64,000 bases of DNA from Chamaelirium japonicum (lineage: Eukaryota > Streptophyta > Magnoliopsida > Liliales > Melanthiaceae), in the NCBI GenBank assembly GCA_947650365.1, contig OX393557.1:48143979-48207978 (forward strand), in the 5' to 3' direction. This document shows, piece by piece, positions 46,790 to 56,982 of the stretch (position 1 is the stretch's first letter; each line of letters starts with the position of its first letter). The notes below the pieces were generated by a model. It saw nothing but the letters and a program-made list of their open reading frames with translations, searched no databases and was not told the origin of the DNA. A program made the position numbers and the translations under genes.

Positions 46790-47830
46790 ATAGATAGGGT
46801 CACATGACCAAGGAAAGGGAGAAGATCCGAAAGCCGGCACAAGTGTGCTCGGAAAGAGAGATGATTGGAAGGCCGACACAAGTGTGACCGGAGAGAGGAT
46901 CCAAGAGAAAAATAGAGCCGTACCTCTGATAGGGTTGCACAAGCGGGAATAGATGATCCAAGAGTCGGCACAAGTTTGACTGGATAGAGGAGATCCGAGA
47001 GCCCGTGCGACCAGAGAGAAAGAGGATAAGACGACGGCTAAGGAAAGAGATGCCAGAGGGAGAGAAGCTCGATCAGCAGGAGGGAGAAGATCTCCATCGG
47101 CAAGAGAAGAAGATCGGACGGACCAGTAGAGCGTGAGGGCGTAGATCGGCCGGCAGCGCGCAAAGCGCAGATAGGCCGATAGAGTGTAGGGCGCATGCAA
47201 GCCGATAGAGCGCAAGGCGCAGGCAGACCGGTAAAGTGCAGAGCGCAGGGCACGAGTGCAGGCGCTGGCGGACCGGTAGAGCACAGGGCGTAGGGCATTA
47301 GTGCAGGCGCAGGCAGATCGGTAGAGCGCAAGGTGAACCAGTAAAGTGCAGGGCGCAGGGCACAAGTACAGGCGCAGGCGGACCGGTAGAGCGCAAGGGT
47401 GTAGGTCGGCCAGTAGAGCGCAAAGCGTAGGTAGGTCGAACCGGAAGAGTGCCAACAGAGCGCAAGGCACGAGTGCAGGGGCAGGCGAACCGACAAAGCG
47501 CAAGGGTGTAGGGCGCAAATGCAGGGCGCAGGTGTACGTACAAAGTGCAAGGGCACAGGGCGCGAGTGCAGGATGCAGACGTACCAAAAAAAAGCTCAAG
47601 GGTGCATGGCGCAGTCGAACTGACAAAGTGCAAGGGCGTAAGTGCAGGGTGCAGGCGTACCGACAAGAGCAAGGACGTAGAGCGCGAGTGCAGGGCGCAG
47701 TCGAACCAACAGAGCGCAAGGGCGTAGGGCACGAGTGGAGACGCAGACAGGTTGACAGAGTGCAAGGGCGCAAGCAGGTCGGCAGAGAGCAAGGCATGTA
47801 CAGGCCAACAAGACGCAGGATGACACAAAT
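46790..47830. repeat. Degenerate minisatellites, main unit about 45 bp
   Basis: 47150-47830 repeats variants of a unit built from GACCGGTAGAGCGCAAGG, GCGCAGGGCACGAGTGCAGG and GCGCAGGCG more than ten times. 46790-46990 repeats GGCACAAGTGTG-type units. Cys/Leu/Ala/Pro-rich frames on the minus strand arise from it and are not a protein family. Confidence 0.8.
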
Positions 47831-49180
47831 CCTTAATAAAAGAACCTGCGATTTAGTGGAGAAGAATGGGACATCATTAACAAAAGAGACATGGCGAGAG
47901 ACATAAATCCGGCGAGCCAAGGGATCATAGCATCGATAACCTTTGTGCTTCAAACTGAGGCCCAAGTGAACATACTTGACAGACCTGACATAAAGTTTGT
48001 TATGCTCATGAGGAGGTAGGAGGATGAAATACGTACACCCAAAGGTACGAAGGAGAGAATTGTCGGGTGGACTAGAGTAGATACTTGTTCGGAGTAGTGC
48101 TAAACAGAGCAAAGGACGAAGTGATATTAATGAAGTGAGCAACAGTCATAATAGCTTCAGCCCAGTAAGAGTAAGAAACTGAAGCAGAGAGAAGGAAATA
48201 TCGTGCTGTCTCGAGGACATGATGATGCTTGCGTTCAGCGACTCCGTTTTACTCATGGGTGTGGGGACATGACTGTTGGTGAATAGTGTTGTGAGATTGA
48301 AGGATCTCATGCTCACGCATCTCGGAGGGGAGATTTTCCTTGGCACAATCAGACTGACAGGGTTTGAAATCTTGGTTGATACCGGTACATACCGGTTTTG
48401 TCTAGTTCGAGACCGGTACTACATTCGATCATGATACCTGGCCCATACCGGTACGTATTTATCTATTTAGGCCGGTACCGACCGGTACGGCCATTTCTTA
48501 ATTTTTTTTATATTTTTTTAAAGTTTTTTTCCTCAATCGGTATTGGTTCGTATCGACCGGTATCTGCATACCGGCCGATACATACCGGTTCGAGGCCGAC
48601 CAATACCGTGACTGATATCGTGATTTTAAACCTTGGTCTTGATGCACCGATCGAATTGGATGTGAAGCATAATGGTGAATATTCGATAAATATGTGGGAT
48701 TTTAGACCGGTTACACATATGATAAACCCATGTGCATCTCGAGTAATCATCTATAAAATTAACATGGTACATAAAACTCAAGAGAGAAATAACAGGAGCA
48801 GGACCCCAAATATCGGAATGCACGAACTCAAAAAGGGCGACAGATCGGGAAGCACTAGCAGAAAATGGAAGAGCTAAATGCTTTGCCAATCTACAACCCG
48901 TACAGACAGAGAGGGGGGAAGGACACACGACCCAAAGCGTTCGAATAGAACACTCTTTTGAGTCGATCACTAGACAAATGATATAACCTTTTGTGACACA
49001 GGACGACATCAGAGGTAACTGACATGGCGGACGCAACAGACGAAGGGGAAACATGAAGATGGTCCAGCTGGTAAAGTCTTCCTGCTCTACGGCCCATCCC
49101 AATCCTCTAACCCGTCTGCGAATCTGCACAACACAAGCAGAAGACGTGAGGTAACAGTCAGTCCAGAGTCGCAAAGAGAA
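47830..49180 (-). pseudogene. Family-A integrase remnant, split by an insertion
   Basis: Minus strand, broken frames: LGRRAG.LYQLDHLH, the CTGCRLAKHLALPFSAS block, HSDIWGPAPV, FIDDYSRCTWVY, and after the insertion SSPPDNSLLRTFGCTYF, VHLGLS.KHKGYRCYDPLARR. In A1 the corresponding sequence is continuous. The insertion at 48358-48632 plus several frameshifts inactivate it. Confidence 0.85.
48358..48632. mobile_element. 275-bp inverted-repeat insertion rich in ACCGGTAC
   Basis: Interrupts the integrase remnant relative to A1. The ends GGTTTGAAATC and (reverse complement) GGTTTAAAATC pair. The interior is filled with TACCGGTAC and ATACCGGTTC modules, like the palindrome-filled hAT-type MITEs elsewhere here, but no 8-bp target duplication was readable. 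Confidence 0.6.
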
Positions 49181-49249
49181 TTAACAGAAATTAGATTAAT
49201 GTTTAGGAGAGGGGCATGATGGATAAAGAGGACCAGGCGACCAGTGGGA

Positions 49250-50500
49250 TCTAAGGTACGAGAGTCCCATTCACAGTGCGAACCTTTAGGTGGGTGGGAG
49301 AATGAGTACTGTCGGTGAGAATAGTAATAACAGGTGAGGTAATAGGAGGCACCATAATCGAAGATCCATGTGGCAGTAGTACCAGAGGTAGCAGATAAGC
49401 CATGAGCAGGCGAAGAGCCGGCGGAAGAGAGGTGGCGAAGGAGTTCCTCGAGGCGCTGAAGACGATTCGGCTCAGGCGGAGTCGGTGCAGTGGTAGCGAC
49501 AGGAGATGCCAGAGTCGCTGTAGTAGCAGTTGCAGTGCCACCAAACTGGCGGAAGGGGGGTTGACCACGTCCACGGCCCCGTCTCCCTCGACCTTCTCGT
49601 CGGTCGTTACGAGTAGCAAGAGTCCAACGTGAGTCCCGCTCGTCAGGTCCTTAGCAGGAGTTGCGAGGAGGATGTGTGGGACATTCACGCTTCATGTGAC
49701 CGAACTCCTTGCATTAGTAACAGAAAATAGACCCGTTAGGTGAGTTGACTGCCAGGGCGCTGTCTGGTCCTGGAGTGAGTGGAGGAGGATGAGTATCCCG
49801 AGTCTAAAGACGAGTCTCCATGTCGATCATGGCTAGTAAGGCATCCTCTAGCCGAGGTAGTAGTTCACGGTGAAGGAGCTGAGCAGCAATGAGAGCAAAT
49901 TTCGGCCGAAGCACAACCAAGAACTGGTGGAGGTGGCCCTCGTTGAGGTTGTGCTAGAAGTCCCCGAAACGAGGGCAAGCACATCGCTCGGGGATTATAG
50001 AGTCCAGCTTGTGCCAGTAGGCACTCATCAGACTAAAGAAGTCCTTAATCGTATGCTCCCCCTGATGAGCGGATTGGGAGTCGCAAATCAGCTGATACCA
50101 GCGAGCACCCATGTGAGGGGAATCGGTCCCGGAGATACTCCCACATCGCGCACATCGTAAGGAGGCGACCGATAGATGTAAGAAGTGGATGAACAATAGA
50201 ATCCAGGAGATAGGCTTGGATGGCTTGATCGTGGCGACGCCACGTAAGGGCGGCCGTGACAGCAGCAGCAACAGGCGACACAATGCTAGCAGCGGTGCTA
50301 CTGATGACTGAGGAAGAGCCGGTGGATGCATCTGGAGCTACGTTTTCATCGGTGATGTGATCCCAAAGTTCACGACTGGAGAGGGCGGCCTCAACGATGA
50401 GTGACCAGTTTGGCCAGTTGCTGGTCGAGGTCAACTACAAGGGGACAGCCTTCAGTGGTGGGGAGATCGCGACGACGGAAGGCACAGTAGCAGACGTCAT
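49250..50500 (-). pseudogene. Family-A gag and protease remnant
   Basis: Minus strand. An ATG at 50498-50500 begins a gag related to A1 (SVVAISPPLKAV), closed after about 22 codons by TAG, then NWPNWSLIVEAALSSRELWDHIT, TWRRHDQAIQAYLLDSI, MWEYLRDRFPS and FFSLMSAYWHKLDSIIP in shifting frames. The zinc knuckle region near 49700 is continuous but contains a stop. The Arg/Gly-rich tail and protease region (49250-49690) are frameshifted. Confidence 0.8.
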
Positions 50501-51036
50501 GGAGAAGGATCAAGTGATGGTAGGGAGATGGAGTATGGTGGTCGAGATCGGGGTGAGGTCGGGAGGGGAGGGGTATCGAAGGAGAGGTGGTCAGGATCTG
50601 GGTGGTAAGGGAGTTGATCGGGATCAGGGTGGGGTCTGGAGGAGGGGGGTATCATGGTGGGGTCGGGAGGAGAGGGGTATCGGGGGGGGGGGGGGGGGGG
50701 GATTGTCGGGGTCTGTAGGAGGGGGGTATCGAAGGGGGGTGGTCGGGATCGGGGTGGTGAGGGGGGGTGATCGGGATCAGGTGGGGTCAGGAGGAGGGGG
50801 GTATTGGGGGGAGGGGGGATCGGGGTGGGGTCGGAAGGAGGGGGGTGGGGTCAGAATCGGGGTGGTGAAGGAGGGGGTGGGGTGCCGGATGGGGTGAGGT
50901 CGGGGGATCGGAGAGGGAAACCATAGGGGGGATTGGAGGAGGTGCTGGTGCTAGTGAGGATGATCGGAGGAGGGGGCGAGCAGCCGTCGTCGTCGCCTCG
51001 CGTCGCAGCGGGAAAAATCCTAGATCTCTGACACCA

Positions 51037-51176
51037 TGTTAGGAGATGACGGTTAGGATTTGGAGAGAATGGAATAACTCTTCATTAGGGGACTAAGCCC
51101 AATATATAAGTACAATATTGCATAATGAACCCGACCCAACTATCCATAAAACCCGACCCATCTTTTTACATTAACA
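51037..51176 (-). repeat. Right LTR of the chimeric element (family A)
   Basis: 140 bp, TGTTAGGAGATGACGGTTAG to CATTAACA; clearly homologous to the 129-bp A1 LTR but diverged by substitutions and small indels. 50500-51000, next to it, is a G-rich leader with a poly-G run at about 50682-50700. Confidence 0.9.
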
Positions 51177-51696
51177 AATACAAACATTAGAGTCAAGGCA
51201 AACTACTCTATTATTGATATCTTGGTAATTTTTTTAAGAAATGCTATTTGCTTATGCATGTGCATAGTTATGCAAGCTCCGAGTACTAGTAGTGTAGGCT
51301 ATTATGAAGAATCACCTGAATTAGTAGGATATAAGAAACTTGTCCTAGAGAATTGTGTTTTATTTTCCTTAAAATCTAGTTCAACACGTCTTTAAGTGGG
51401 TTCTTTGCCCCAAGTTTATCCCGCTCAATTTTGAACCTACCAGACTACAGGTAGCTGAAGAATTTTTTGAGACTTTTTTTTTTAGGGGTGTAGAAATGCT
51501 CTAAGCACATAATAGCTGGTATCATACATATTCTCATCAACAAACACATCGTATACATTTTTCTGTCTATCAATTCCAACCCCAGGCTGTTAATAAAGAA
51601 TGTCATGAACTTCTTTCAAATATTCGGAGTTGGTAAAATTCAAGGTAAACAATATAGATTTTACAGTGATTATAGAAGAATCTTCCTCTACCCATC

Positions 51697-52023
51697 TGTG
51701 ACAACCAAGATCCAATAGGCCATTAGCCAAGAGCCAAGAATCCTGAGGCGGGGATGCCAAGATGGATGAGGTGAGGTGTACAAGGCCACGAGTTAGCCCC
51801 ACATCGCTTGGAGAGAAGGAGATCCTGAGCTACTTATATAATTTTCCCTCCTAAACATAGAAGACGCGTTTTAAAACCGTGCGCCGCTACAGATTTCGTA
51901 AGAACTCTGTAGTTAAGCGTGCTCGGACGAGAGTAGTACTAGGATGGGTGGCCACCCTGGGAAGTTCTCGTGCGGGCACGGGCAAAGCGGACAAAATCTT
52001 GTGTGTTTGGGGCGGATGTTACA
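51697..52023 (+). repeat. Cassandra 5' LTR
   Basis: 327 bp. The 5S-like core is at about 51902-51975 (AGTTAAGCGTGCTCGGACGA, GAGTAGTACTAGGATGGGTG, CTGGGAAGTTCTCGTG), covering the polymerase III internal control region (A box, intermediate element, C box). It has two GAGGT units where the 3' LTR has about five. Confidence 0.93.
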
Positions 52024-52103
52024 AAATGGTATCAGAGCCAGTTCTCCTCGCAATGGGGGGGTCTAACCCTACACGAGGACGTGCAGCCCTAAGGGGGGTG
52101 GAT

Positions 52104-52450
52104 TGTGACGACCAAGATCCAATAGGCCAATAGCCAAGAGCCACGACTCCTGAGGCGGGAATGCCAAGATGGATGAGATGAGGTGAGGTGAGGTGAGGTG
52201 AGGTGTACAAGACCATGAGTTAGCCCCACATCGCCTGGAGAGAAGGAGATCCTGAGCTACTTATATAGCTTCCCCTCCCAAACATAGAAGACGCGTTTTA
52301 AAACCGTGCGCCGCTACAGATTTCGTAAGAACTCTGTAGTTAAGCGTGCTCGGACGAGAGTAGTACTAGGATGGGTGACCACCCTGGGAGGTTCTCGTGC
52401 GGGCACAGGCAAAGCGGACAATATCTTGTGTGTTTGGGGCGGATGTTACA
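52104..52450 (+). repeat. Cassandra 3' LTR
   Basis: 347 bp; longer than the 5' LTR because of an expanded GAGGT pentanucleotide run (about 52176-52204). Otherwise close, with scattered substitutions (for example GGTGACC versus GGTGGCC in the C-box region). Confidence 0.93.
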
Positions 52451-52966
52451 CCATCCATCTATTAGCCGTGTCTTTAAAGTTTCCAAAATCCATGTGTTTT
52501 ATAGAAATAACTGTTTCAAAGAAAGTTCACTGATGTTAAACCAAAGATTAAATTGTCTATAATGATGAAGAAGAGTGCTTTTACTTACTAGATTTCCCAT
52601 ATTCATGCCAACGTGGTTGAAATCTGTTATGACTATTTTCTTCTGTATGTACATGTACAAGAAATACTGTTCTGATCTACCTCACAGTTGGTCAATCTGA
52701 CAATCAATGAGATCTGATTGCAATGCCCCAGCTTGACTCTTAAAGACATCTGGCTCCAATTTTTTCATCCATGTTCATGCAGCATGACTCTACACATTAA
52801 TGCAGTATTCTAGGCCAGTACTTTTAAATAGATTTTGATAGTATGATGCTTATTACAAATGCCTTTTGTCGTTTATGTATAGGAGTGTCAAACCGTTTCA
52901 TGCACAAGAGAATCAGTAGGTCTCAAACAAGATTATCTTAAAAGTATTCCTATGATTTTGCCGCAG

Positions 52967-53344
52967 ATAAGTTGGTTGATCATAGTGGGAATAATGGTCT
53001 TCTGTAAAGGTTGTACTCTTCGTGGCAGATTATGGCAGTCCTCAAATCAGCAAGATCAACAGAAGCAACAGCAATACCAAACACTGAATTCAAAGGCTGG
53101 TGGGAGATGGAGGAAGAAATTATTACTTCTGGGGGTCTTACTTGGGCTCTTGGTGTCTGTCTGGTTATTTTTTAGCATGAATGCAAATCTCAATGCAAGG
53201 AGAAAGGATACTCTTGAAAATATGTGTGATGAAAGAGCTCGAATGTTGCAGGATCAGTTCAACGTGAGTATGAACCATGTGAATGCATTGGCCATCCTGG
53301 TCTCTACTTTTCACCATGGGAAGCATCCTTCTGCCATCGATCAA
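52967..53344 (+). CDS. AHK2: AHK2-type cytokinin receptor, exon 3 (membrane segments and CHASE start)
   Basis: Encodes residues 188-313, phase 0 at both ends (acceptor CCGCAG, donor CAA then GTATGT). A first hydrophobic segment, [13 protein letters not shown] (188-200), is followed by a Gln-rich loop, the signature GGRWRKK, a second membrane segment (238-256, [18 protein letters not shown]) and the start of [45 protein letters not shown] and GKHPSAIDQ. The block from MCDERA to SAIDQ is nearly invariant in plant cytokinin receptors. The Gln-rich loop plus GGRWRKK arrangement fits AHK2 rather than AHK3/AHK4. The next exon, expected to start with an RTFxxY motif, is not found before 64000. Confidence 0.93.
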
Positions 53345-53439
53345 GTATGTATACTACTACTAGAGAACAATTTTTCTTATAGTTCTGAGTTCTACTATGT
53401 AGTTTGCTAGGCTATATATAACCTTGTGATCAAGACCAT

Positions 53440-55249
53440 TGGCAACATCCCTTAAAAGTGTACGCTCAGCGAGGGAGGGATGCGTTGGCACTTGGCAGTT
53501 GGCACGTTTTTTATGGTGTAGGACCCACTTGGGAGCTTGTATAATTGGGTTAGCTTTGCGAGGCGACTTCCATGTAGTATCAAATTTTTTTTTTTTATGT
53601 GGGTCTTGTTTTGTTGGTGGGCCGTAGGTTGTTAGGCCTTTGAGTTGGACTTTGTCTAAAGCCTTTGTAGTCCATTCATGCCATTTGGGGTAATGATAAT
53701 GGATGGAACAAAAGAGAATTTCTCTCAAAACCTATAGCTGTGAGGCCTTTGTTCCTTCGAGTGATTCCTAGTGTATCACTAATGTGAGGATAGTGACCCC
53801 CCGCTCCTCCTTCTAATTCCCCCTCTTACAAGCATGCCGCATCGTGCTTCTGCATAACTGGTATCTCAAAGCAAGTGTTTTGCCACAAGATGCTCGTAAG
53901 GCCTGAGGTTCATCCCACTGGTTGAAGCTGCTTAATCCCATGATCATTGCTTTGCCGTCAATAGTTGAGGCACCACCTTGTTCTAGATCTTGGTATCACT
54001 GATTAACGCCTCAAATTAACCCACTACCTCCTCAAACCCAATCCACTGATATCAACCTCAACCCATCTCATCAATCTTAACCCGCCATCATCGTCAGCTT
54101 TATCCCACCACCAGCCTTATTCCACGGTTCCACCACCGACCTCGTTCCACCACCAACCATCAATCCACCACCGACAATAAGGCAATACATGAACCCCAAA
54201 CATCCATCATCATCAACCTCATTCCATCAAACTCTTAACCACCGACCGCATAATCGGCTTTGTGCCATGCCATCACTCGCAGACCCAATCCTCTCTCGGT
54301 GCCCGCAGGGTCTGCCGTTGTATACAGTTCCAAAATCGTTCTCTACCATCACACTTATTCACCTTTCTCTGGTATTCCCCACCCTAAAACCCTAAAAGAA
54401 TCCCTAAGGACCCTAACAGAGATTTATACTTTCGCTCTTTACCCAATTTAGCCAATTGAGTTTGAACCTGTTTCGTGTAAAATCTCAACCAATAATCCAT
54501 TTGACTTCAATCTTCCATCCGATACCAAGTTAACTTGAAACTGACCCACCTTCTTCATTTAAAAGCCCTCATTATTTCTCTGTTACCCCCTTTGCGAGCC
54601 TTCCTGTGACATCCCCACAGTTGCAATCGAGTCCCTATCTATGCTTCATCGGGAGCCAATGTGAGTTCCTCCTACTTCATCACAAAAATCACTGTCACCA
54701 ACCGGTCCACCTAAACGGACATCCGCTACCACCCATTTCGTCGCTCACTGTCGCCTTTGATCGCAACCACGGTTCCGGGAGCCCTCTTCGAACCACCCAT
54801 ATCCTACTGTTGGTGGAGCTACCGGAGCATGGCCTATGTTGTCTACTACTGTTGTTATCACCATTTGTGACTACACACTTACTGTAGCGAGGAGTTTACC
54901 CCTTCTGTAAAGGTCCAACCATCTTTCCTCGTTCGATCCTATAGCCATGTCCATGCGCTAAGGGAGAACCTTTCGATGACGATTGACTGAAGCTCAATTA
55001 GATGAGATGTTTCAGATTATGGAGCAACTGGAGGGATAAATGCTTAACTAAATGACATGGAGACTAGGGTTCTTTCGTCGGTCAATAGTCTACCATCATT
55101 GAGCAAGAAGTTGCGATGGGGAGCAACAACAATGGCGACATAGAGATACCGATCCTCAAATCAACGGCTAAACGAAGGCTGAAAATTGAAACTTGGGGGA
55201 CCTACTATGGTGTTTAGTTGAAGAATGTATTGAAGAATGTATTGCTAGA
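53440..55249 (+). mobile_element. Probable 5' part of a decayed Ty3/gypsy element
   Basis: Sequence ending GCTTCTGCATAAC at 53858 is followed by TGGTATCTCAAAGCAAG, a mutated initiator-tRNA-Met primer site, so 53440-53858 may be an LTR. 54960-55060 has a gag-like phrase (RRRLTEAQLDEMF-type text with errors). The rest (53900-54950) is Pro/Thr-biased non-coding sequence. Left LTR edge not located. Confidence 0.4.
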
Positions 55250-55432
55250 GATCAAATCCTTCACATGGTCGAATTTTCGTACAATACTTTCGTAAGTAGG
55301 ACCATTGTTTGAATCACATTCATATTTTTGACTGGTGCACTTTCTAGGAAAGCCAATTGACTTGGTTCCCCTACCTATCGAGGTGCATCCTTGTGTGAAG
55401 TCGGAGCTTTTGGTAAGCATTTTCATGACATA
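55250..55432 (+). pseudogene. Ty3/gypsy integrase fragment, left of the nested copia
   Basis: Reads as gypsy integrase/C-terminal text (HMVEFSYNT, then after an internal stop RKPIDLVPLPIEVHP). It is interrupted at 55432 by the copia element and resumes at 60731. Removing the copia and one TSD copy joins the two sides in one reading frame. Confidence 0.7.
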
Positions 55433-55580
55433 TATTGGAGATAGTTTGTCTTTATTAGTAATAAGTTTGTCCTTATTAGTAATATGTTCTTCTTTGAGGA
55501 CTTCTTTGTAATTCTGGTATCTCATTATATTATAAAAGGGGTGTTAGGGTTTGTTTAACCCTAACCCGTGTTTTACTACA
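55433..55580 (+). repeat. 5' LTR of copia B
   Basis: 148 bp, with an internal duplication of TTTGTC.TTATTAGTAATA. Differs from the 3' LTR at one base (TTTGTCTTTATT versus TTTGTCCTTATT). Confidence 0.94.
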
Positions 55581-56286
55581 TGGTATCAGAGCCACGAGAT
55601 CCCCCGCCTCTGCCTCTCACCCCAGCGGCCTCCGGCGCCACCGACTCGCCTTCCGGTCGCCCCCGCACCTCCCCTACTGCACCACGAGCCACCCCGCGCC
55701 CTCCCGCGCCTCCCCTGCTGCTCCACCGCGCCTCCCCGCGCCTCCCCTGCAGCTCCACTGCACCACCGCGCCTCCCACTCGCCTTCCGGTCGCCCCCGCG
55801 CCTCCCCTGCTGCACCACGAGCCACCCCGCTGCTCCACTGCTCCACCACGAGCCTTCCGGTCAACCCCGCTGCTCCACTGCACCTCCCCTGCTGCTCCAC
55901 TGCTCCACCGCGCCTCCCCGCACCTCCTCTGCTGCTCCATTGCACCTCCCCTGCTGCTCCACTGCTTCACCGAGCCTCCCCGCACCTCCTCTACTGCTCC
56001 TGCCGCCACTCCCGCGCCACACTGCGCCACTCCCGCGCCACACTGCGCCCCCTCTGCTCCTCTACAGCCCTTTACCGCACCCCCTGCGGCCCTCTACAAC
56101 GCTTCCTGCGCCATCTGTTGCAGCTGTCTGTGTTGGGCATCACCAATGTTGCGTTTGGCGAGTGCTGATGGTTGATTGTTTTTCAGTTTTTTTCCCTTGA
56201 CTGGACTTTTTCTCTTTGGTATTTCCCTTGGGGGTGGTGATTCCGTTACATACATCCATCCTGTTTTTTTTTTTTCATCACTCCCC
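55581..56286 (+). other. Copia B primer site and untranslated leader
   Basis: TGGTATCAGAGCC at 55581-55593 pairs with initiator tRNA-Met. The C-rich leader (55600-56110) is made of short CCTCCCCTGCTGCTCCA-type repeats whose long open frames are artefacts. Confidence 0.75.
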
Positions 56287-56982
56287 ATGGATTCCAAGGT
56301 CGCCCCCCTTGTTGGCTCTCACGACGGTTTTGCCCGTTGCATTACTACCGTTCTCCTGGATGATAAGAACTTTCTTTCCTGGTCCAACTCTGTTCGTGTC
56401 TATCTTGCCGGTCGCGATAAGCTTGCATGGCTTACTGGTGTCTCGAAGCCTACAGAGGCGGCCGAAGTATTAAAGTGGACCACCGAAAATTTTCAGATTC
56501 TTGGTTGGCTTCAATGCTCGATGGAGCCCAAAATCTATGAGCAGTTCATGCGGTATGATTCTGTTTCTGCTTTATGGTCTGCTCTCCAAAGGACTTATGG
56601 TCACACTCGGGTTGATGCTCGGATCTATTCTGTATATCGGGAAATTACTGCCGCTACTCAGGGCGATCGTTCTGTTCAAGAATATTTCTCTTTTCTTCAG
56701 AGTCGTTTTCTCGAGCTATCTGATTTAGAACCGCTGAGTGCTTTCCAGGACCCTACTGATGCTGCGCTTGCTCGGCGCCGACAGGAGAAACGAGAGACGT
56801 ATCAGTTTTTGATGGGACTTCGCTATGAGTTTGAGGCTATTCGTGTTCAGATTATTGGGATGTCCCATCTCCCCGATCTTCTCGATGCCTTTTCTTTGGT
56901 TGCTGATCAGGAGCGTCGCCTCCGTCTTACTAGTGCACAACGGGTGTTTGTTTCTCCTTCCGGTGATCTTCCGACTGAGTAG
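56287..56982 (+). pseudogene. Copia B gag, N-terminal part ending at TAG
   Basis: ATG at 56287 gives MDSKVAPLVGSHDGF, then LDDKNFLSWSNSVRVYLAGR, WLTG, a typical copia capsid start, followed by WSALQRTYGHTRVDARIY, QEYFSFLQSRFLEL and RRRQEKRETYQFLMGL. TAG at 56980-56982 is followed immediately by ATG in the same frame, and the zinc knuckle lies beyond it. The TAG is probably a nonsense change within gag rather than a gag-pol boundary. Confidence 0.88.

Larger units (their letters stand above)
46203..51176 (-). mobile_element. Chimeric, decayed copia element with two unrelated LTRs (A2)
   Basis: The right LTR (51037-51176, 140 bp) and the gag-protease-integrase remnants belong to family A. The left LTR (46203-46363, 161 bp, TGTTACGAAG to ACTCTACA) and its polypurine tract (complement of CCCTCCGTCAAACTG) belong to another copia family. 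Reverse transcriptase and RNase H are gone; in their place is a degenerate GC-rich minisatellite. The flanks (AGTCC left, AATAC right) do not match, consistent with recombination between two elements. The primer site next to the right LTR is mutated (TGGTGTCAGAG on the minus strand). A separate inverted-repeat insertion sits at 48358-48632. Confidence 0.85.
51697..52450 (+). mobile_element. Complete Cassandra TRIM retrotransposon with 5S rRNA-like LTRs
   Basis: 754 bp, flanked by an exact 5-bp duplication CCATC (51692-51696, 52451-52455). LTRs at 51697-52023 and 52104-52450 begin TGTGAC and end GTTACA. Between them are only 80 bp: primer-binding site TGGTATCAGAGCC at 52027-52039 (initiator tRNA-Met) and a polypurine tract AAGGGGGGTGGA near 52091-52102. 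No coding capacity, as expected for TRIMs, so mobilisation would need proteins from another element. Each LTR holds a 5S rRNA-derived segment. The element lies in sense orientation in receptor intron 2. Confidence 0.95.
45684..52966 (+). other. Receptor intron 2 (7.3 kb)
   Basis: Donor GTATGT at 45684 and acceptor TTTTGCCGCAG ending at 52966, phase 0. It contains a 93-bp tandem duplication, a chimeric copia element (antisense) and a complete Cassandra TRIM (sense). 52456-52966 shows nothing else. Confidence 0.8.

Noticed and set aside
46763-48142. A 459-codon minus-strand frame as a new Cys/Leu-rich protein
   Set aside because: Its first 80 or so residues are decayed copia integrase and the remainder translates a degenerate minisatellite.
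51880-51980. 5S rRNA gene
   Set aside because: The 5S-like core is embedded in a repeated LTR with TSD, PBS and PPT, i.e. a Cassandra element; the 5S termini are missing. The same applies to 27620-27720 and 52300-52410.
53360-54887. Further receptor exons or small genes between 53.4 and 54.9 kb
   Set aside because: No CHASE continuation (RTFxxY, RPLxxGVAY) is found in any frame; the sequence looks like a gypsy LTR/leader.
55551-56200. Two frames of over 200 codons rich in Pro/Ala/Ser/His
   Set aside because: They cover the copia B primer site and C-rich leader repeats, start inside the LTR and overlap each other.
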